64,000 nucleotides of DNA, taken from contig WVSR01000001.1 in assembly GCA_015689775.1 (NCBI GenBank), positions 931,501-995,500 on the forward strand. Reading direction: 5' to 3'. Positions 18,004 through 28,172 of this stretch are shown piece after piece (position 1 is the first letter of the stretch; each line of letters starts with the position of its first letter). Source of the stretch: Rhodobacterales bacterium LSUCC0387. GTDB taxonomy: Bacteria > Pseudomonadota > Alphaproteobacteria > Rhodobacterales > Rhodobacteraceae. The translations under genes were made by a program, and so were the position numbers. The notes under the pieces were generated by a model that worked only from the letters and a program-made list of their open reading frames with translations, was not told the DNA's origin and did not search any database.

Positions 18004-20088
18004 ATGGAAACGACCCTGCTTTTTGCACCGCTCATCGGCGCGCTTTTGGCTGGCTTTGGCTGGCGGTGGTTTGGTGAACAACTTGCCTGCATCATTGCAA
18101 CCGCGCTTTTGTTCTTGTCGATGATCCTGTCTTGGTCCTTGTTCATCGGGTTTGATGGCGAAACCTATTCGATCTCAATCTTGCGTTGGGTGGAATCGGG
18201 CAGCCTGTTTACGGATTGGGCCATTCGCATTGATCGCTTGACGGCGATTATGTTGATTGTGATCACCTCTGTCTCGGCGCTCGTGCATCTTTATTCCTTC
18301 GGTTACATGGCACATGACGACAATTTCCGCGAAGGCGAAAGCTATCGCCCGCGTTTCTTTGCCTATCTGTCGTTCTTCACCTTTGCCATGCTGATGCTGG
18401 TGACCGCTGATAACCTGTTGCAACTCTTCTTTGGGTGGGAAGGGGTCGGGGTCGCCTCCTATCTCTTGATTGGCTTCTACTTCCGCAAGCCAAGCGCAGG
18501 TGCGGCGGCGATGAAGGCCTTTATCGTCAACCGCGTTGGTGATTTTGGCTTCCTGTTGGGGATCTTCGGCCTGTATTGGATGGCGGACTCGATCCAATTT
18601 GATTTGATTTTGCCGATGGGTGCGGAACTTGCAGAGCAAAGCTTTGCCTTCCTCGGCTTTGAGGTGAATGCCGCGAACACAATCGCAATGCTGTTGTTCA
18701 TCGGCGCGATGGGGAAATCTGCGCAGCTCTTGCTGCACACATGGTTGCCTGACGCGATGGAAGGCCCGACCCCTGTATCCGCGCTGATCCACGCTGCAAC
18801 CATGGTCACGGCGGGGGTCTTCTTGGTCTGCCGTATGTCGCCGATTATGGAATACGCCCCCTATGCCACAAACTTCATCATCATCCTTGGCGCGCTGACC
18901 GCGTTCTTTGCCGCCACGGTTGGATTGGTGCAGAACGACATCAAGCGCGTCATCGCTTATTCCACCTGTTCGCAATTGGGATACATGTTCGTTGCGGCAG
19001 GGGTTGGGGTCTATTCGGTGGCAATGTTCCACCTCTTTACCCATGCATTCTTCAAGGCGATGCTGTTCCTTGGCGCAGGCTCGGTCATCCACGCGATGCA
19101 TCATGAGCAGGATATGCGCAATTACGGTGGTTTACGGAAGAAGATCCCCTATACATTCGCTGCCATGCTGATTGGGACATTCGCCATCACGGGCGTTGGT
19201 ATCCCGCTTACCTATTATGGCTTTGCAGGGTTCCTTTCCAAAGACGCAGTGATTGAAAGCGCCTATGCCTTTGGCGGTGGTTTGGGCCATTACGCCTTCT
19301 GGATGTTGGTGATCGCTGCTGCCTTCACCAGCTTCTATTCATGGCGTTTGATGTTCCTCACCTTCTTTGGCACCCCGCGTGGTGACAAGCACACGCATGA
19401 TCACGCACATGAAAGCCCCGTGGTGATGTTAATCCCGCTTGGCTTTCTGACCTTTGGTGCGGTGTTCGCAGGTATGATCTGGTTGAAGCCTTTCTTTGGG
19501 CATCCAGATGAGGTCGGCAAATTCTTTGGCGTCCCCTATGCTGAGGCGATGGCACATGGTGAGGGGGATGCAACCCATGCAGCCACGCATGAGGGTACAG
19601 CCGAAGCTGAACATCACTACGTCTTTACGGGCGCACCCGGTGAAGGGGCAATTCACCAAGCCCCTGACAATACCGTTCTCAGTGACGCGCATGAAGTGCC
19701 CAAATGGGTCAAAGTCGCGCCTTTTGTCGCAATGTTGGGCGGGTTGATCGTGGCCTATATCTTCTACATCGCTGTCCCAAGCCTTCCTGCCCGTTGGGCC
19801 GCGGTCAATCGCCCGCTCTATCTGTTCTTGCTTAACAAGTGGTACTTTGACGAGATTTATGACGCGGTCTTTGTGCGCCCTGCTCAGGCGATTGGCCGTG
19901 TCTTTTGGAAGCTTGGCGATATCAAAATCATTGACGGGGGGATCAACGGCCTTGCCCTTGGGATCATCCCCTTCCTCACCCGCCTCGCAGGGCGTGCGCA
20001 GTCGGGTTACGTTTTCCATTATGCATTTGCCATGGTGGTCGGTGTGGTAGCACTGATTACATGGATCAGCCTTTCGATCGGAGGCTAA
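18004..20088 (+). CDS. nuoL: NADH-quinone oxidoreductase subunit L
   Basis: NuoL is the distal antiporter-like proton pump subunit. The 694 residues have about 16 transmembrane helices. The conserved [17 protein letters not shown] (pump glutamate), [20 protein letters not shown] and [14 protein letters not shown] lysine segments are visible. The C-terminus carries the long lateral-helix region. A His/Glu-rich hydrophilic loop (about residues 515-560) precedes it and is longer than in the E. coli protein. Confidence 0.96.
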   Translation: METTLLFAPLIGALLAGFGWRWFGEQLACIIATALLFLSMILSWSLFIGFDGETYSISILRWVESGSLFTDWAIRIDRLTAIMLIVITSVSALVHLYSFGYMAHDDNFREGESYRPRFFAYLSFFTFAMLMLVTADNLLQLFFGWEGVGVASYLLIGFYFRKPSAGAAAMKAFIVNRVGDFGFLLGIFGLYWMADSIQFDLILPMGAELAEQSFAFLGFEVNAANTIAMLLFIGAMGKSAQLLLHTWLPDAMEGPTPVSALIHAATMVTAGVFLVCRMSPIMEYAPYATNFIIILGALTAFFAATVGLVQNDIKRVIAYSTCSQLGYMFVAAGVGVYSVAMFHLFTHAFFKAMLFLGAGSVIHAMHHEQDMRNYGGLRKKIPYTFAAMLIGTFAITGVGIPLTYYGFAGFLSKDAVIESAYAFGGGLGHYAFWMLVIAAAFTSFYSWRLMFLTFFGTPRGDKHTHDHAHESPVVMLIPLGFLTFGAVFAGMIWLKPFFGHPDEVGKFFGVPYAEAMAHGEGDATHAATHEGTAEAEHHYVFTGAPGEGAIHQAPDNTVLSDAHEVPKWVKVAPFVAMLGGLIVAYIFYIAVPSLPARWAAVNRPLYLFLLNKWYFDEIYDAVFVRPAQAIGRVFWKLGDIKIIDGGINGLALGIIPFLTRLAGRAQSGYVFHYAFAMVVGVVALITWISLSIGG

Positions 20089-20097
20089 GGGATTTCC

Positions 20098-21642
20098 ATG
20101 GACAACTTACTTTCCATCGTCACCTTCCTGCCCATGGTTGCGGCCCTCATCCTTGCGCTGTTTTTGCGCGGCGAGGATGCGGTGGCACAGCTTGGAGCCA
20201 AGCGTTTGGCGCTGGCAGCCACTACCGCAACCTTCCTGATCTCCTTGGCGATCCTTGTGCAATTCGATGCGAATGACACGGGCTTCCAACTTGTGGAAGA
20301 ACGCGAATGGCTCTTTGGACTCAGCTATAAATTGGGCGTGGACGGGATCAGCGTCTTATTCGTTCTGCTGACCACATTCTTGATGCCGATTACAATTGCC
20401 GCCTGTTGGGGTGTAGAGCATCGCGTCAAGGAATACATGATCGCGCTTTTGGTTCTCGAAAGCCTGATGATTGGCGTCTTTGTGGCACTGGATTTGGTGC
20501 TGTTCTACCTGTTCTTCGAAGCGGGCCTGATCCCGATGTTCCTAATTATCGGGATTTGGGGTGGCAAAAACCGCATCTATGCAGCGTTTAAATTCTTCCT
20601 CTACACCTTCCTTGGTTCGGTGCTGATGCTGGTGGCGATGGTGGCGATATATATTGATGCAGGCACCACCGATATCCCCACATTGTTAACATATGAATTC
20701 TCGGCGGCAGGTATCAGCCTCTTTGGGTGGCAGATTGCAGGTGGGATGCAGATGTTGCTTTGGGTTGCCTTCTTTGCGTCCTTTGCGGTCAAAATGCCAA
20801 TGTGGCCTGTTCATACATGGTTGCCCGATGCACACGTTCAGGCGCCAACCGCAGGGTCTGTGGTTCTGGCGGCAATTTTGCTGAAGATGGGCGGATACGG
20901 CTTCTTGCGCTTTAGCTTGCCGATGTTCCCAATCGCCTCTGACATCATGGCGCCATTGGTGCTGTGGATGTCTGTGATTGCGATCATCTACACCTCACTG
21001 GTCGCGATGGTGCAGGAAGACATGAAAAAGCTGATTGCTTACTCATCGGTTGCACATATGGGCTATGTGACGATGGGGATTTTCGCCGCCAATCAACAAG
21101 GTGTGGATGGTGCGATTTTCCAAATGATCAGCCACGGCTTTGTTTCCGGGGCGTTGTTCCTCTGTGTAGGCGTGATCTATGATCGCATGCATACGCGCGA
21201 GATTGACGCTTATGGCGGTCTGGTAAATCGCATGCCTGCTTATGCGGCGGTGTTCATGCTGTTCACCATGGCCAATGTGGGCCTTCCTGGCACATCGGGC
21301 TTCGTCGGCGAGTTCCTGACCTTGATGGGTGTTTTCCATGTGAACACGCTGATCGGGCTTTTGGCGGCGACAGGCGTGATCTTGTCCGCGGCCTATGCGC
21401 TGTGGCTTTATCGCCGCGTGGTGTTTGGTGACCTGATCAAGGAAAGCCTGAAATCCATCACCGACATGACCGCGCGCGAAAAGGCGATTTTCGCGCCCTT
21501 GGTGGTGATGACCATTCTATTGGGTGTTTATCCCAGCCTCGTCACCGATATTATTGGCCCCTCGGTAGAGGCGCTCTTGTCAAATTATCACACAAGCGTT
21601 GCGGAGTTTGCCCCCGCAACTGCGCTTGCAGCCAGCCATTGA
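20098..21642 (+). CDS. nuoM: NADH-quinone oxidoreductase subunit M
   Basis: NuoM is the second antiporter-like proton pump. The 514 residues have about 14 transmembrane helices, with [18 protein letters not shown] (pump glutamate), [18 protein letters not shown] and the lysine-containing [16 protein letters not shown] segment. It starts 9 bp after the nuoL stop. Confidence 0.96.
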   Translation: MDNLLSIVTFLPMVAALILALFLRGEDAVAQLGAKRLALAATTATFLISLAILVQFDANDTGFQLVEEREWLFGLSYKLGVDGISVLFVLLTTFLMPITIAACWGVEHRVKEYMIALLVLESLMIGVFVALDLVLFYLFFEAGLIPMFLIIGIWGGKNRIYAAFKFFLYTFLGSVLMLVAMVAIYIDAGTTDIPTLLTYEFSAAGISLFGWQIAGGMQMLLWVAFFASFAVKMPMWPVHTWLPDAHVQAPTAGSVVLAAILLKMGGYGFLRFSLPMFPIASDIMAPLVLWMSVIAIIYTSLVAMVQEDMKKLIAYSSVAHMGYVTMGIFAANQQGVDGAIFQMISHGFVSGALFLCVGVIYDRMHTREIDAYGGLVNRMPAYAAVFMLFTMANVGLPGTSGFVGEFLTLMGVFHVNTLIGLLAATGVILSAAYALWLYRRVVFGDLIKESLKSITDMTAREKAIFAPLVVMTILLGVYPSLVTDIIGPSVEALLSNYHTSVAEFAPATALAASH

Positions 21643-21652
21643 GGAATTTCTA

Positions 21653-23089
21653 ATGATCGGTGCAGACCTCGCAGTTTTGATCCCAGAGATTGTCTTGTCC
21701 ATCTATGCGATGGCGGGGCTGATGTTGGCTGTCTATACAACCAAAGATGGCATGGCGCCTGCCTTGACCTACGCGACCGCTGCGGTTTTTGCCATTATGG
21801 CGCTCTATATCGCGGCAACAGGTCAAGGCGATGCAAGCAGCTTTGGTGGCATGATCGTGGTTGATGATTTTGCGCGCTTTGCCAAAATTGTGATCCTTTT
21901 GTCCGCGGCGGCAATTTTGATCGTAGGCCAAGAGGCGATGCAGAAATCAGGCCTTGGTCGGTTTGAATATCCCATGATTGTCACCTTAGCGGTTGTCGGC
22001 ATGATGGTCATGGTGTCCGCTGGCGATTTGATCGTGCTTTACATGGGGTTGGAGCTGCAATCCTTAGCCCTTTATGTGGTTGCAGCCTTGCGCCGTGACA
22101 GTGTCCGCTCAACAGAGGCGGGCCTTAAATATTTCGTCCTTGGCGCTCTCTCCTCGGGCCTTTTGCTCTATGGCGCATCCCTCGTTTATGGGTTTGCGGG
22201 AACCACGCTTTTTGCGGGCATCATCGAGGCATCGATGGGTGGTATGTCTTTGGGCATGATGTTTGGCCTTGTCTTCATGGCCGCAGGTATGGCTTTCAAA
22301 GTATCAGCGGCCCCGTTCCATATGTGGACGCCTGATGTTTACGAGGGCGCACCAACCCCTGTGACAGCCCTTTTTGCTACAGCGCCAAAAATGGCCGCAA
22401 TGGGGCTATTTGCCCGCGTGGTATACGATGCCTTTGGCATGGCCATTTCCGATTGGCAGCAAATCGTTGCGGCCTTGGCGGTTTTGTCGATGTTTGTTGG
22501 GGCCATTGCAGCGATCGGCCAAACCGATATCAAACGCCTGATGGCTTATTCGTCCATCGGGCATATGGGCTTTGCGCTGATGGGTTTGGCTTCTGGCACG
22601 GGGCAGGGAGTCGAGGCGATGCTGATCTACATGGCCATCTATGTGACCATGAATATTGGTATTTTCTCCTTCATCATGTCGATGGAGAAAGATGGCTACC
22701 CCGTCACCGATATCTCAGCCTTGAACGGCTATGCCACTGCGCAATCGGGTCAGGCCTTGGCGGTTTTAGTGCTGATGTTCAGTCTCGCGGGTGTACCACC
22801 AATGTTGGGCTTTTTCGCGAAATACGCGGTCTTGGTGGCGGCTGTTGATGCGGGATTGGTTTGGTTGGCCGTGGCAGGGGTCATCGCTTCTGTGATTGGC
22901 GCCTACTATTATCTGCGTATCGTCTATTTCATGTATTTTGGCGAACCGCGTGAAGGCCTAAATGGGCGGATGTCGATCATCCAATTCTTGGGCCTGACGA
23001 TTTCCGCGGTGGTCATGATTGCGGGCATTGTGAATTTGTTCGGGATTGACCATTTGGCGGCCAACGCGGCGCAGGCACTTGTGCGCTGA
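21653..23089 (+). CDS. nuoN: NADH-quinone oxidoreductase subunit N
   Basis: NuoN is the third antiporter-like proton pump and closes the nuo set. The 478 residues have about 14 transmembrane helices, including [17 protein letters not shown] with the pump glutamate and [19 protein letters not shown] chose ATG 21653 with GAGGA upstream; a frame from 21599 overlaps nuoM. The birA frame begins within its last codons. Confidence 0.96.
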   Translation: MIGADLAVLIPEIVLSIYAMAGLMLAVYTTKDGMAPALTYATAAVFAIMALYIAATGQGDASSFGGMIVVDDFARFAKIVILLSAAAILIVGQEAMQKSGLGRFEYPMIVTLAVVGMMVMVSAGDLIVLYMGLELQSLALYVVAALRRDSVRSTEAGLKYFVLGALSSGLLLYGASLVYGFAGTTLFAGIIEASMGGMSLGMMFGLVFMAAGMAFKVSAAPFHMWTPDVYEGAPTPVTALFATAPKMAAMGLFARVVYDAFGMAISDWQQIVAALAVLSMFVGAIAAIGQTDIKRLMAYSSIGHMGFALMGLASGTGQGVEAMLIYMAIYVTMNIGIFSFIMSMEKDGYPVTDISALNGYATAQSGQALAVLVLMFSLAGVPPMLGFFAKYAVLVAAVDAGLVWLAVAGVIASVIGAYYYLRIVYFMYFGEPREGLNGRMSIIQFLGLTISAVVMIAGIVNLFGIDHLAANAAQALVR

Positions 23090-23834
23090 CAGGACGGCGG
23101 TTGAACGGGTCATCTTAGCCCGTGTCGACAGCACCATGGCCGAAGCGGAGCGGTGCTTGCGCGCCGCGCCGCCAGACCAACCCACATGGATTTTGGCCCA
23201 TACCCAAGAGGCGGGATATGGTCGGCGGGGGCGGGCATGGCGCGCCCCCCTTGGTAATTTCACAGCCTCGCTCATCCTGCCGCTGACCTGCCCCCCGCAA
23301 GAGGCGGCTTTGCGCTCGTTCACCGCGGCGCTGGCCTTGCGTGATGCTTTGGCCAGTTATGTGGCGCCTGACGCATTGACCTTAAAATGGCCCAATGATG
23401 TGCTGCTTCACGGCCAGAAAATCGCGGGCATCCTGCTGCAAAGCCACGGGATCACTGCGGGCAAGCAGGGGCATTTGGTGATCGGCATCGGTGTGAACCT
23501 TCGACACAGCCCAGATGTGGGGGGCCTTGAGGAGGGCGCGCTTGCGGCCATTGATCTGTTCAGCGTTGCAGGCCGATGCCCAGACCCTGAGACCTTTTTA
23601 GATCAGCTGGCCCCGCGCATGGCTCATTGGGAGGCGCAGATCTTACAGCAGGGTTTTGCCCCTGTGCGCGCCGCATGGATCACTCACGCCGCCAAGCGTG
23701 GCGAAGTCATTTTGGCTCGTTTGCCAAATCGGGACATTCGTGGTGTTTTTGATGATGTCGATGAAACTGGTAATCTGATATTAACCACTCCAAGCGGGCC
23801 TTGTGCCATTGCGGCGGCGGATATTTATTTTTAG
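23079..23834 (+). CDS. birA: Biotin--[acetyl-CoA-carboxylase] ligase (class I, no DNA-binding domain)
   Basis: This enzyme adenylates biotin and attaches it to carboxylase carrier domains. The catalytic domain is clear: [18 protein letters not shown] (biotinoyl-AMP loop), KWPNDVLL and the C-terminal SH3-like part. It is about 251 residues long, without the N-terminal helix-turn-helix of E. coli BirA, so it is not a repressor. The start is uncertain: TTG 23079 overlaps nuoN by 11 bp. The first in-frame ATG (23136) comes after the conserved DST and is therefore too late. It is co-directional with nuoN and coaX. Confidence 0.88.
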   Translation: MCADRTAVERVILARVDSTMAEAERCLRAAPPDQPTWILAHTQEAGYGRRGRAWRAPLGNFTASLILPLTCPPQEAALRSFTAALALRDALASYVAPDALTLKWPNDVLLHGQKIAGILLQSHGITAGKQGHLVIGIGVNLRHSPDVGGLEEGALAAIDLFSVAGRCPDPETFLDQLAPRMAHWEAQILQQGFAPVRAAWITHAAKRGEVILARLPNRDIRGVFDDVDETGNLILTTPSGPCAIAAADIYF

Positions 23835-23846
23835 GGGGCGTGCGAG

Positions 23847-24623
23847 ATGCTTCTTTGTGTGGATTGCGGCAATACGAATACGGTGTTTTCCCTCTGGGAT
23901 GGCACGCAATTTCTGTGCACTTTACGCACCGCGACCGAGCATCAACGCACCGCAGATCAATATTACGTTTGGTATTCAACCTTGATGGATCATTACGGGC
24001 TGAAACCCAAGATTGAGGCAGTGATTATCTCCTCAACTGTGCCGCGCGTGGTCTTTAATCTGCGAGTGCTGTGTGATCGCTATTTCGACTGCCGCCCGCT
24101 TGTGGTGGGTAAATCTGAGTGCCTCTTGCCCGTGCCGCCACGGGTGGATGCAGGCACGCAAGTGGGGCCTGACCGCTTGGTCAATACCGCGGGTGCCTAT
24201 GATCGCCATGGCGGCGATTTGATTGTGGTGGATTTTGGCACAGCAACCACCTTTGACGTTGTGGCCGAGGATGGTGCCTATGTAGGCGGTGTCATTGCGC
24301 CTGGCGTGAACCTCAGCCTTGAAGCATTGCATCACGCTGCAGCCGCCTTGCCCCATGTGGATGTGACAAAACCGCAATCGGTGATTGGCACCAATACAGT
24401 GGCTTGTATGCAGTCGGGCGTGTTTTGGGGCTATGTTGGCCTTGTGCGTGGCATTTGTGACCGCATTCGCACCGAGCGCGACCGCCGGATGCGGATAGTT
24501 GGGACAGGGGGGCTTGCGCCGCTCTTCGCTACGGGCGATGTGTTGTTTGACAGGATTGAAGATGATCTGACCATGCATGGTCTGACCGTGATCCATAAAT
24601 ATAACGAGGAACAGGCAAGCTGA
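23847..24623 (+). CDS. coaX: Type III pantothenate kinase
   Basis: This enzyme catalyses the first step of coenzyme A synthesis, ATP-dependent phosphorylation of pantothenate. The 258 residues show the ASKHA-fold signatures DCGNTNTVFSLWDG (phosphate-1), GPDRLVNTAGAY and DFGTATTFDVV. Type III enzymes are not inhibited by CoA. Its stop shares one base with the RNase J start. Confidence 0.95.
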   Translation: MLLCVDCGNTNTVFSLWDGTQFLCTLRTATEHQRTADQYYVWYSTLMDHYGLKPKIEAVIISSTVPRVVFNLRVLCDRYFDCRPLVVGKSECLLPVPPRVDAGTQVGPDRLVNTAGAYDRHGGDLIVVDFGTATTFDVVAEDGAYVGGVIAPGVNLSLEALHHAAAALPHVDVTKPQSVIGTNTVACMQSGVFWGYVGLVRGICDRIRTERDRRMRIVGTGGLAPLFATGDVLFDRIEDDLTMHGLTVIHKYNEEQAS

Positions 24624-26302
24624 TGAGCGATCGAAACAGGCTGATCTATCTTCCCCTTGGCGGGGCAGGTGAGATCGGAATGAACGCATATGTCTATGGT
24701 GTTGGAGAACAAGGTGCGGAGCGTTTAATCCTTGTCGATTGCGGCGTCAGCTTTCCCGACATGGATGGCCAACCAGGCGTTGACCTAATCCTGCCTGATA
24801 TCGTGTGGTTGGAAGAACGCGCAGATCGTCTTGAGGGGATTTTCATTACCCACGCCCATGAGGATCATGTCGGCGCTCTTGGCTATTTGTGGGGGCGCTT
24901 GCGCGCGCCTGTTTACGCCCGCAATTTCACGGCCATCCATGCCCGCCGCAAATTAGAAGAAGCAGGTCACGACCCTGATCAGGTGCGGGTCGTTGGGGCC
25001 TATCCTGAGGTGGTGGAAGCAGGCCCATTCAAGGTGCAGTTTGCCCCCGTCTCGCATTCCATCCCCGAAAGCTCGGGCCTTGTTATCGACACCGAACATG
25101 GCCGCGTGGTGCATTCGGGTGATTTCAAAATCGACACGAACCCGATGGTCGGCGAACCCTTTGACGAAGCAATGTGGGGGGAGATCGCGGGGAAGGGCGT
25201 CTTGGCTTATATCTGCGACAGCACCAATGTGTTTTCGCGCCATGAAGGGCGCAGCGAAAGCCAGTTGCCAGAACCCATTACCGCGCTGATTGGGCGCGCG
25301 CGGGGCATGATGGTGGCGACTACCTTTGCCTCCAATGTTGCGCGGGTGAAAACCTTGGCTGATGCCGCAGTGGCCAATGGCCGCTCAGTCTGTCTGCTTG
25401 GCCGTGCGATGCAACGTATGATCCGTGCCTCGGTCGAGGCGGGTGTGCTAACCGATTTCCCCTCGACTTTCTCGGTTGAGGAGGCCCGCGATATCCCACG
25501 CGAAAACCTCATGCTGATTGTAACAGGAAGTCAGGGGGAGCGGCGGGCAGCCTCGGCGGCCCTGTCGCGCGGATCCTATTTGGGGATGGAGTTGAAAGAG
25601 GGCGATATGTTCCTGTTCTCGTCCAAAACCATTCCGGGCAATGAGGTTTCTGTGGGGCGTATTCAAAACGCGCTTGCAGAAATCGGGGTAGAGATTGTGG
25701 ATGAACAATCGGGCTTTTTCCATGTGTCGGGCCATGCCAATCGCCCTGATTTGGAAAAGATGCATGATATTTTGCGTCCGCGTATCCTTGTGCCTAATCA
25801 TGGGGAATTCCGCCATTTGCGCGAACATGCGCGGCTTGCGATGGAAAAGGGGATGCTTGGTCTTGTTGCGCCAAATGGCACAATGTTGGAATTGTCGGGC
25901 AATGCGCCCGCTGCAGTGGAATATGTCGAGGTCGCGCGCGATTATCTAGATGGCAGCACACGGGTGGGGGCCTATGATGGGGTGATCCGTGATCGCATGA
26001 AATTGGCCCTGAACGGCCTCGTGATTGCGGCGCTGATTGTCGATGAAGATGACAGCTTGATTGAAGATGCGTGGGTCGAACTGCGTGGCCTGCCAGATCA
26101 TTTGCGCAATGGCCACGGCAGTTTAACTGATATGCTAGAGGATGAATTGGCCGATCTTCTGCCGCGTCTGGATCGCAAGATCACCCGTGATGACGACAAG
26201 ATTGAGGAGGCGGTGCGCCGAGCCATTCGCCAATCTGTTCAGGTTGAAATTGGCAAAAGGCCTGAGGTCAGCGTGATTATCAGCCGCCTTGTCGCAGAAT
26301 AA
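24623..26302 (+). CDS. rnj: Ribonuclease J
   Basis: This metallo-beta-lactamase/beta-CASP ribonuclease matures rRNA and degrades mRNA with 5'-exonuclease and endonuclease activity. The 559 residues include the zinc motif HAHEDHVG (77-84), SHSIPES, HSGDFKID and the beta-CASP segment ending in SGHANRPD. A C-terminal domain follows. RNase J is the usual partner or substitute for RNase E functions in alphaproteobacteria. A bidirectional terminator follows. Confidence 0.94.
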   Translation: MSDRNRLIYLPLGGAGEIGMNAYVYGVGEQGAERLILVDCGVSFPDMDGQPGVDLILPDIVWLEERADRLEGIFITHAHEDHVGALGYLWGRLRAPVYARNFTAIHARRKLEEAGHDPDQVRVVGAYPEVVEAGPFKVQFAPVSHSIPESSGLVIDTEHGRVVHSGDFKIDTNPMVGEPFDEAMWGEIAGKGVLAYICDSTNVFSRHEGRSESQLPEPITALIGRARGMMVATTFASNVARVKTLADAAVANGRSVCLLGRAMQRMIRASVEAGVLTDFPSTFSVEEARDIPRENLMLIVTGSQGERRAASAALSRGSYLGMELKEGDMFLFSSKTIPGNEVSVGRIQNALAEIGVEIVDEQSGFFHVSGHANRPDLEKMHDILRPRILVPNHGEFRHLREHARLAMEKGMLGLVAPNGTMLELSGNAPAAVEYVEVARDYLDGSTRVGAYDGVIRDRMKLALNGLVIAALIVDEDDSLIEDAWVELRGLPDHLRNGHGSLTDMLEDELADLLPRLDRKITRDDDKIEEAVRRAIRQSVQVEIGKRPEVSVIISRLVAE

Positions 26303-26306
26303 AAGA

Positions 26307-26331
26307 AACGCCCCAAGATGGGGCGTTTTTT
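26307..26331. terminator. Bidirectional terminator between rnj and the helicase gene
   Basis: AACGCCCC, AAGAT, GGGGCGTT followed by TTTTT on the plus strand, with an A-rich opposite flank giving T residues on the minus strand. It serves the convergent rnj and helicase genes and overlaps the helicase stop codon. Confidence 0.85.
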
Positions 26332-28033
26332 ATTCTTCTGATACTGCCTCGGCAGAGCCTTCTGGCGCTTCTGCCAGTTCGGCCTCGGGTACGGCCTCAG
26401 ATTTCGCCTTGGGTTTACGTGGGCTGCGCTTGCGCTTTGGCTTTGGGGCGTCCTCAGCGGCGGCGACTGGCGTCTCAATTTCTTGTGCCTCAGCTTGGCT
26501 ATCCTCATCCTCTGCATCGGCAGGGACATAGCTGCTGCTTGGCCCGCGGCGTTCGTCAAAGCTGAGCGCGATAAAGCTCGGTAAATGCTCACCCATGCCA
26601 ATAACACGATGTCCGCTACCTTGTCCGCCGCGATTGCGTCCGCCGCGCTCGTGGCGGTCATGGCTGCGCTCAGGACGCGCCGCACTGCTCCGTGTTTGCT
26701 GGGGCGGGGTGCTGTCTTCGGAAATCCCTTTAAGCGCCTCAGTCTCCATTTCGGTCTTTGCTGCGCTGCCCTCATCGGCCTCTTGCGGCTTGCGGCGACC
26801 ACGCCCCTCGCGGCTGCGACGCGGTTTGTCGCTGTCCTCACTTGCCGCGTCCGCCTCATGAGGCTTTGGCGCGCTTGTGAGGCTCCATGGCAGGGGTTCA
26901 TCTGTCGGAATGGGCTTACCAATCAAGGCCTCAATCGCCGTGAGATATTTTTCATCCGCAGGCACCGCGATTGTGATTGCGCGGCCCTTACGCCCTGCGC
27001 GGCCCGTCCGGCCAATACGGTGGACATAATCCTCGGCGTGCGAGGGGACGTCATAATTGAACACATGGCTTACGCTTGGCACATCAAGCCCGCGCGCCGC
27101 CACATCTGAGGCCACAAGAAAGCGAAGGCTTCCTTCGCGGAACCCGTCCAAGGTGCGCGTGCGTTGCGATTGATCCAAATCGCCATGAATAGGGGCGGCA
27201 TCCAGCCCGTGTTTCTTCAATGATTTTGCGATAATATCGACATCCACCTTACGGTTGCAGAAGATGATGGCGTTTGTGCAACCCTCGCCCTCTGCGGCAA
27301 TCGCAGCGCGCAGCATGGTGCGCTTTTCTTTTGCACTTGTGTCGCGGCGCGTGGGTTTGAATGAAAATAGCGCCTGCGTGATTGTGTCGGATGTCGTAGA
27401 TTGGCGCGCCACTTCGATCCGCGCGGGGTTCGATAAAAAGGTTGATGTGATCCGCTCAATCTCTGGGGCCATCGTGGCCGAGAAAAAGAAGGTCTGGCGC
27501 GTGAAGGGGGTCAGCGAGAAAATCCGCTCAATATCGGGGATGAATCCCATATCCAACATGCGGTCGGCCTCATCCACCACCATGATCTGCACGCCCGTCA
27601 AGAGCAGTTTGCCGCGCTCGAAATGATCCAAGAGACGGCCAGGTGTGGCGATCAGAACATCGACACCCCGATCAATCAGAAGGTCTTGCTCTTTGAACGA
27701 TACCCCGCCAATCAACAGCGCCTTGGTCAGTTTCAGATGCTTGGTATAAGTGTCAAAATTTTCGGCCACCTGTGCTGCCAATTCTCGGGTGGGACACAGA
27801 ACAAGGCTGCGTGGCATCCGCGCCCGTGCCCGACCGCGGGCTAAAAGCGTGATCATAGGCAAGGTGAAACTGGCGGTTTTTCCTGTGCCCGTTTGGGCAA
27901 TCCCCAACACATCGCGCCCTTCCAATGCAGGGGGGATCGCGCCTGCCTGAATGGGGGTTGGGGTTTCATACCCTGCTTCAGATATAGCTTTAAGAACCTT
28001 CGGATTGAGGTTTAGATCAGTGAATTTGGTCAT
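26330..28033 (-). CDS. DEAD-box ATP-dependent RNA helicase (RhlE-like)
   Basis: A 567-residue RNA helicase. The core (about 1-380) shows the Q motif, AQTGTGKT (46-53), PTRELA, VDEADRMLDMGF, SAT, VASDVAARGLDV and HRIGRTGRAGR. The C-terminal 185 residues form a low-complexity tail, first Arg/Gly/Asp-rich and then Ala/Pro/Glu/Lys-rich, as in RhlE and other cold-induced helicases that bind RNA through such tails. The likely roles are ribosome assembly and mRNA turnover. A 6-bp hairpin lies 15 bp upstream of the start codon. Confidence 0.92.
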   Translation of the reverse strand: MTKFTDLNLNPKVLKAISEAGYETPTPIQAGAIPPALEGRDVLGIAQTGTGKTASFTLPMITLLARGRARARMPRSLVLCPTRELAAQVAENFDTYTKHLKLTKALLIGGVSFKEQDLLIDRGVDVLIATPGRLLDHFERGKLLLTGVQIMVVDEADRMLDMGFIPDIERIFSLTPFTRQTFFFSATMAPEIERITSTFLSNPARIEVARQSTTSDTITQALFSFKPTRRDTSAKEKRTMLRAAIAAEGEGCTNAIIFCNRKVDVDIIAKSLKKHGLDAAPIHGDLDQSQRTRTLDGFREGSLRFLVASDVAARGLDVPSVSHVFNYDVPSHAEDYVHRIGRTGRAGRKGRAITIAVPADEKYLTAIEALIGKPIPTDEPLPWSLTSAPKPHEADAASEDSDKPRRSREGRGRRKPQEADEGSAAKTEMETEALKGISEDSTPPQQTRSSAARPERSHDRHERGGRNRGGQGSGHRVIGMGEHLPSFIALSFDERRGPSSSYVPADAEDEDSQAEAQEIETPVAAAEDAPKPKRKRSPRKPKAKSEAVPEAELAEAPEGSAEAVSEE

Positions 28034-28047
28034 ATGCGTCCGTTCTG

Positions 28048-28063
28048 GCCAGTCTCAACTGGC
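28048..28063 (-). promoter_or_regulatory. Hairpin in the 5' leader of the helicase gene
   Basis: On the minus strand GCCAGT, TGAG, ACTGGC forms a perfect 6-bp stem ending 15 bases before the ATG, next to the GGACG ribosome site. CATATG hexamers flank it on both sides. It could be a leader structure or an operator. Confidence 0.35.
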
Positions 28064-28107
28064 ATATGTGAAGGAGCGCATATCCTCGCGCGCTCCGCGG
28101 CGTAATC

Positions 28108-28125
28108 CTTGGCCAGATTGCCAAG
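28108..28125. repeat. Perfect inverted repeat in the prfC-helicase gap
   Basis: CTTGGC, six bases, GCCAAG. It has no T tract, so it is not an obvious terminator for prfC; a protein-binding site is equally possible. Confidence 0.3.
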
Positions 28126-28172
28126 AATGGACAAGCATCTAGCCGAAACCACGGCAAGGGTCAAACGGGGCT

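Noticed and set aside
18175-19104. 309-codon minus-strand open frame antisense to nuoL
   Set aside because: His/Arg/Asp-rich low-complexity shadow of a membrane-protein gene.
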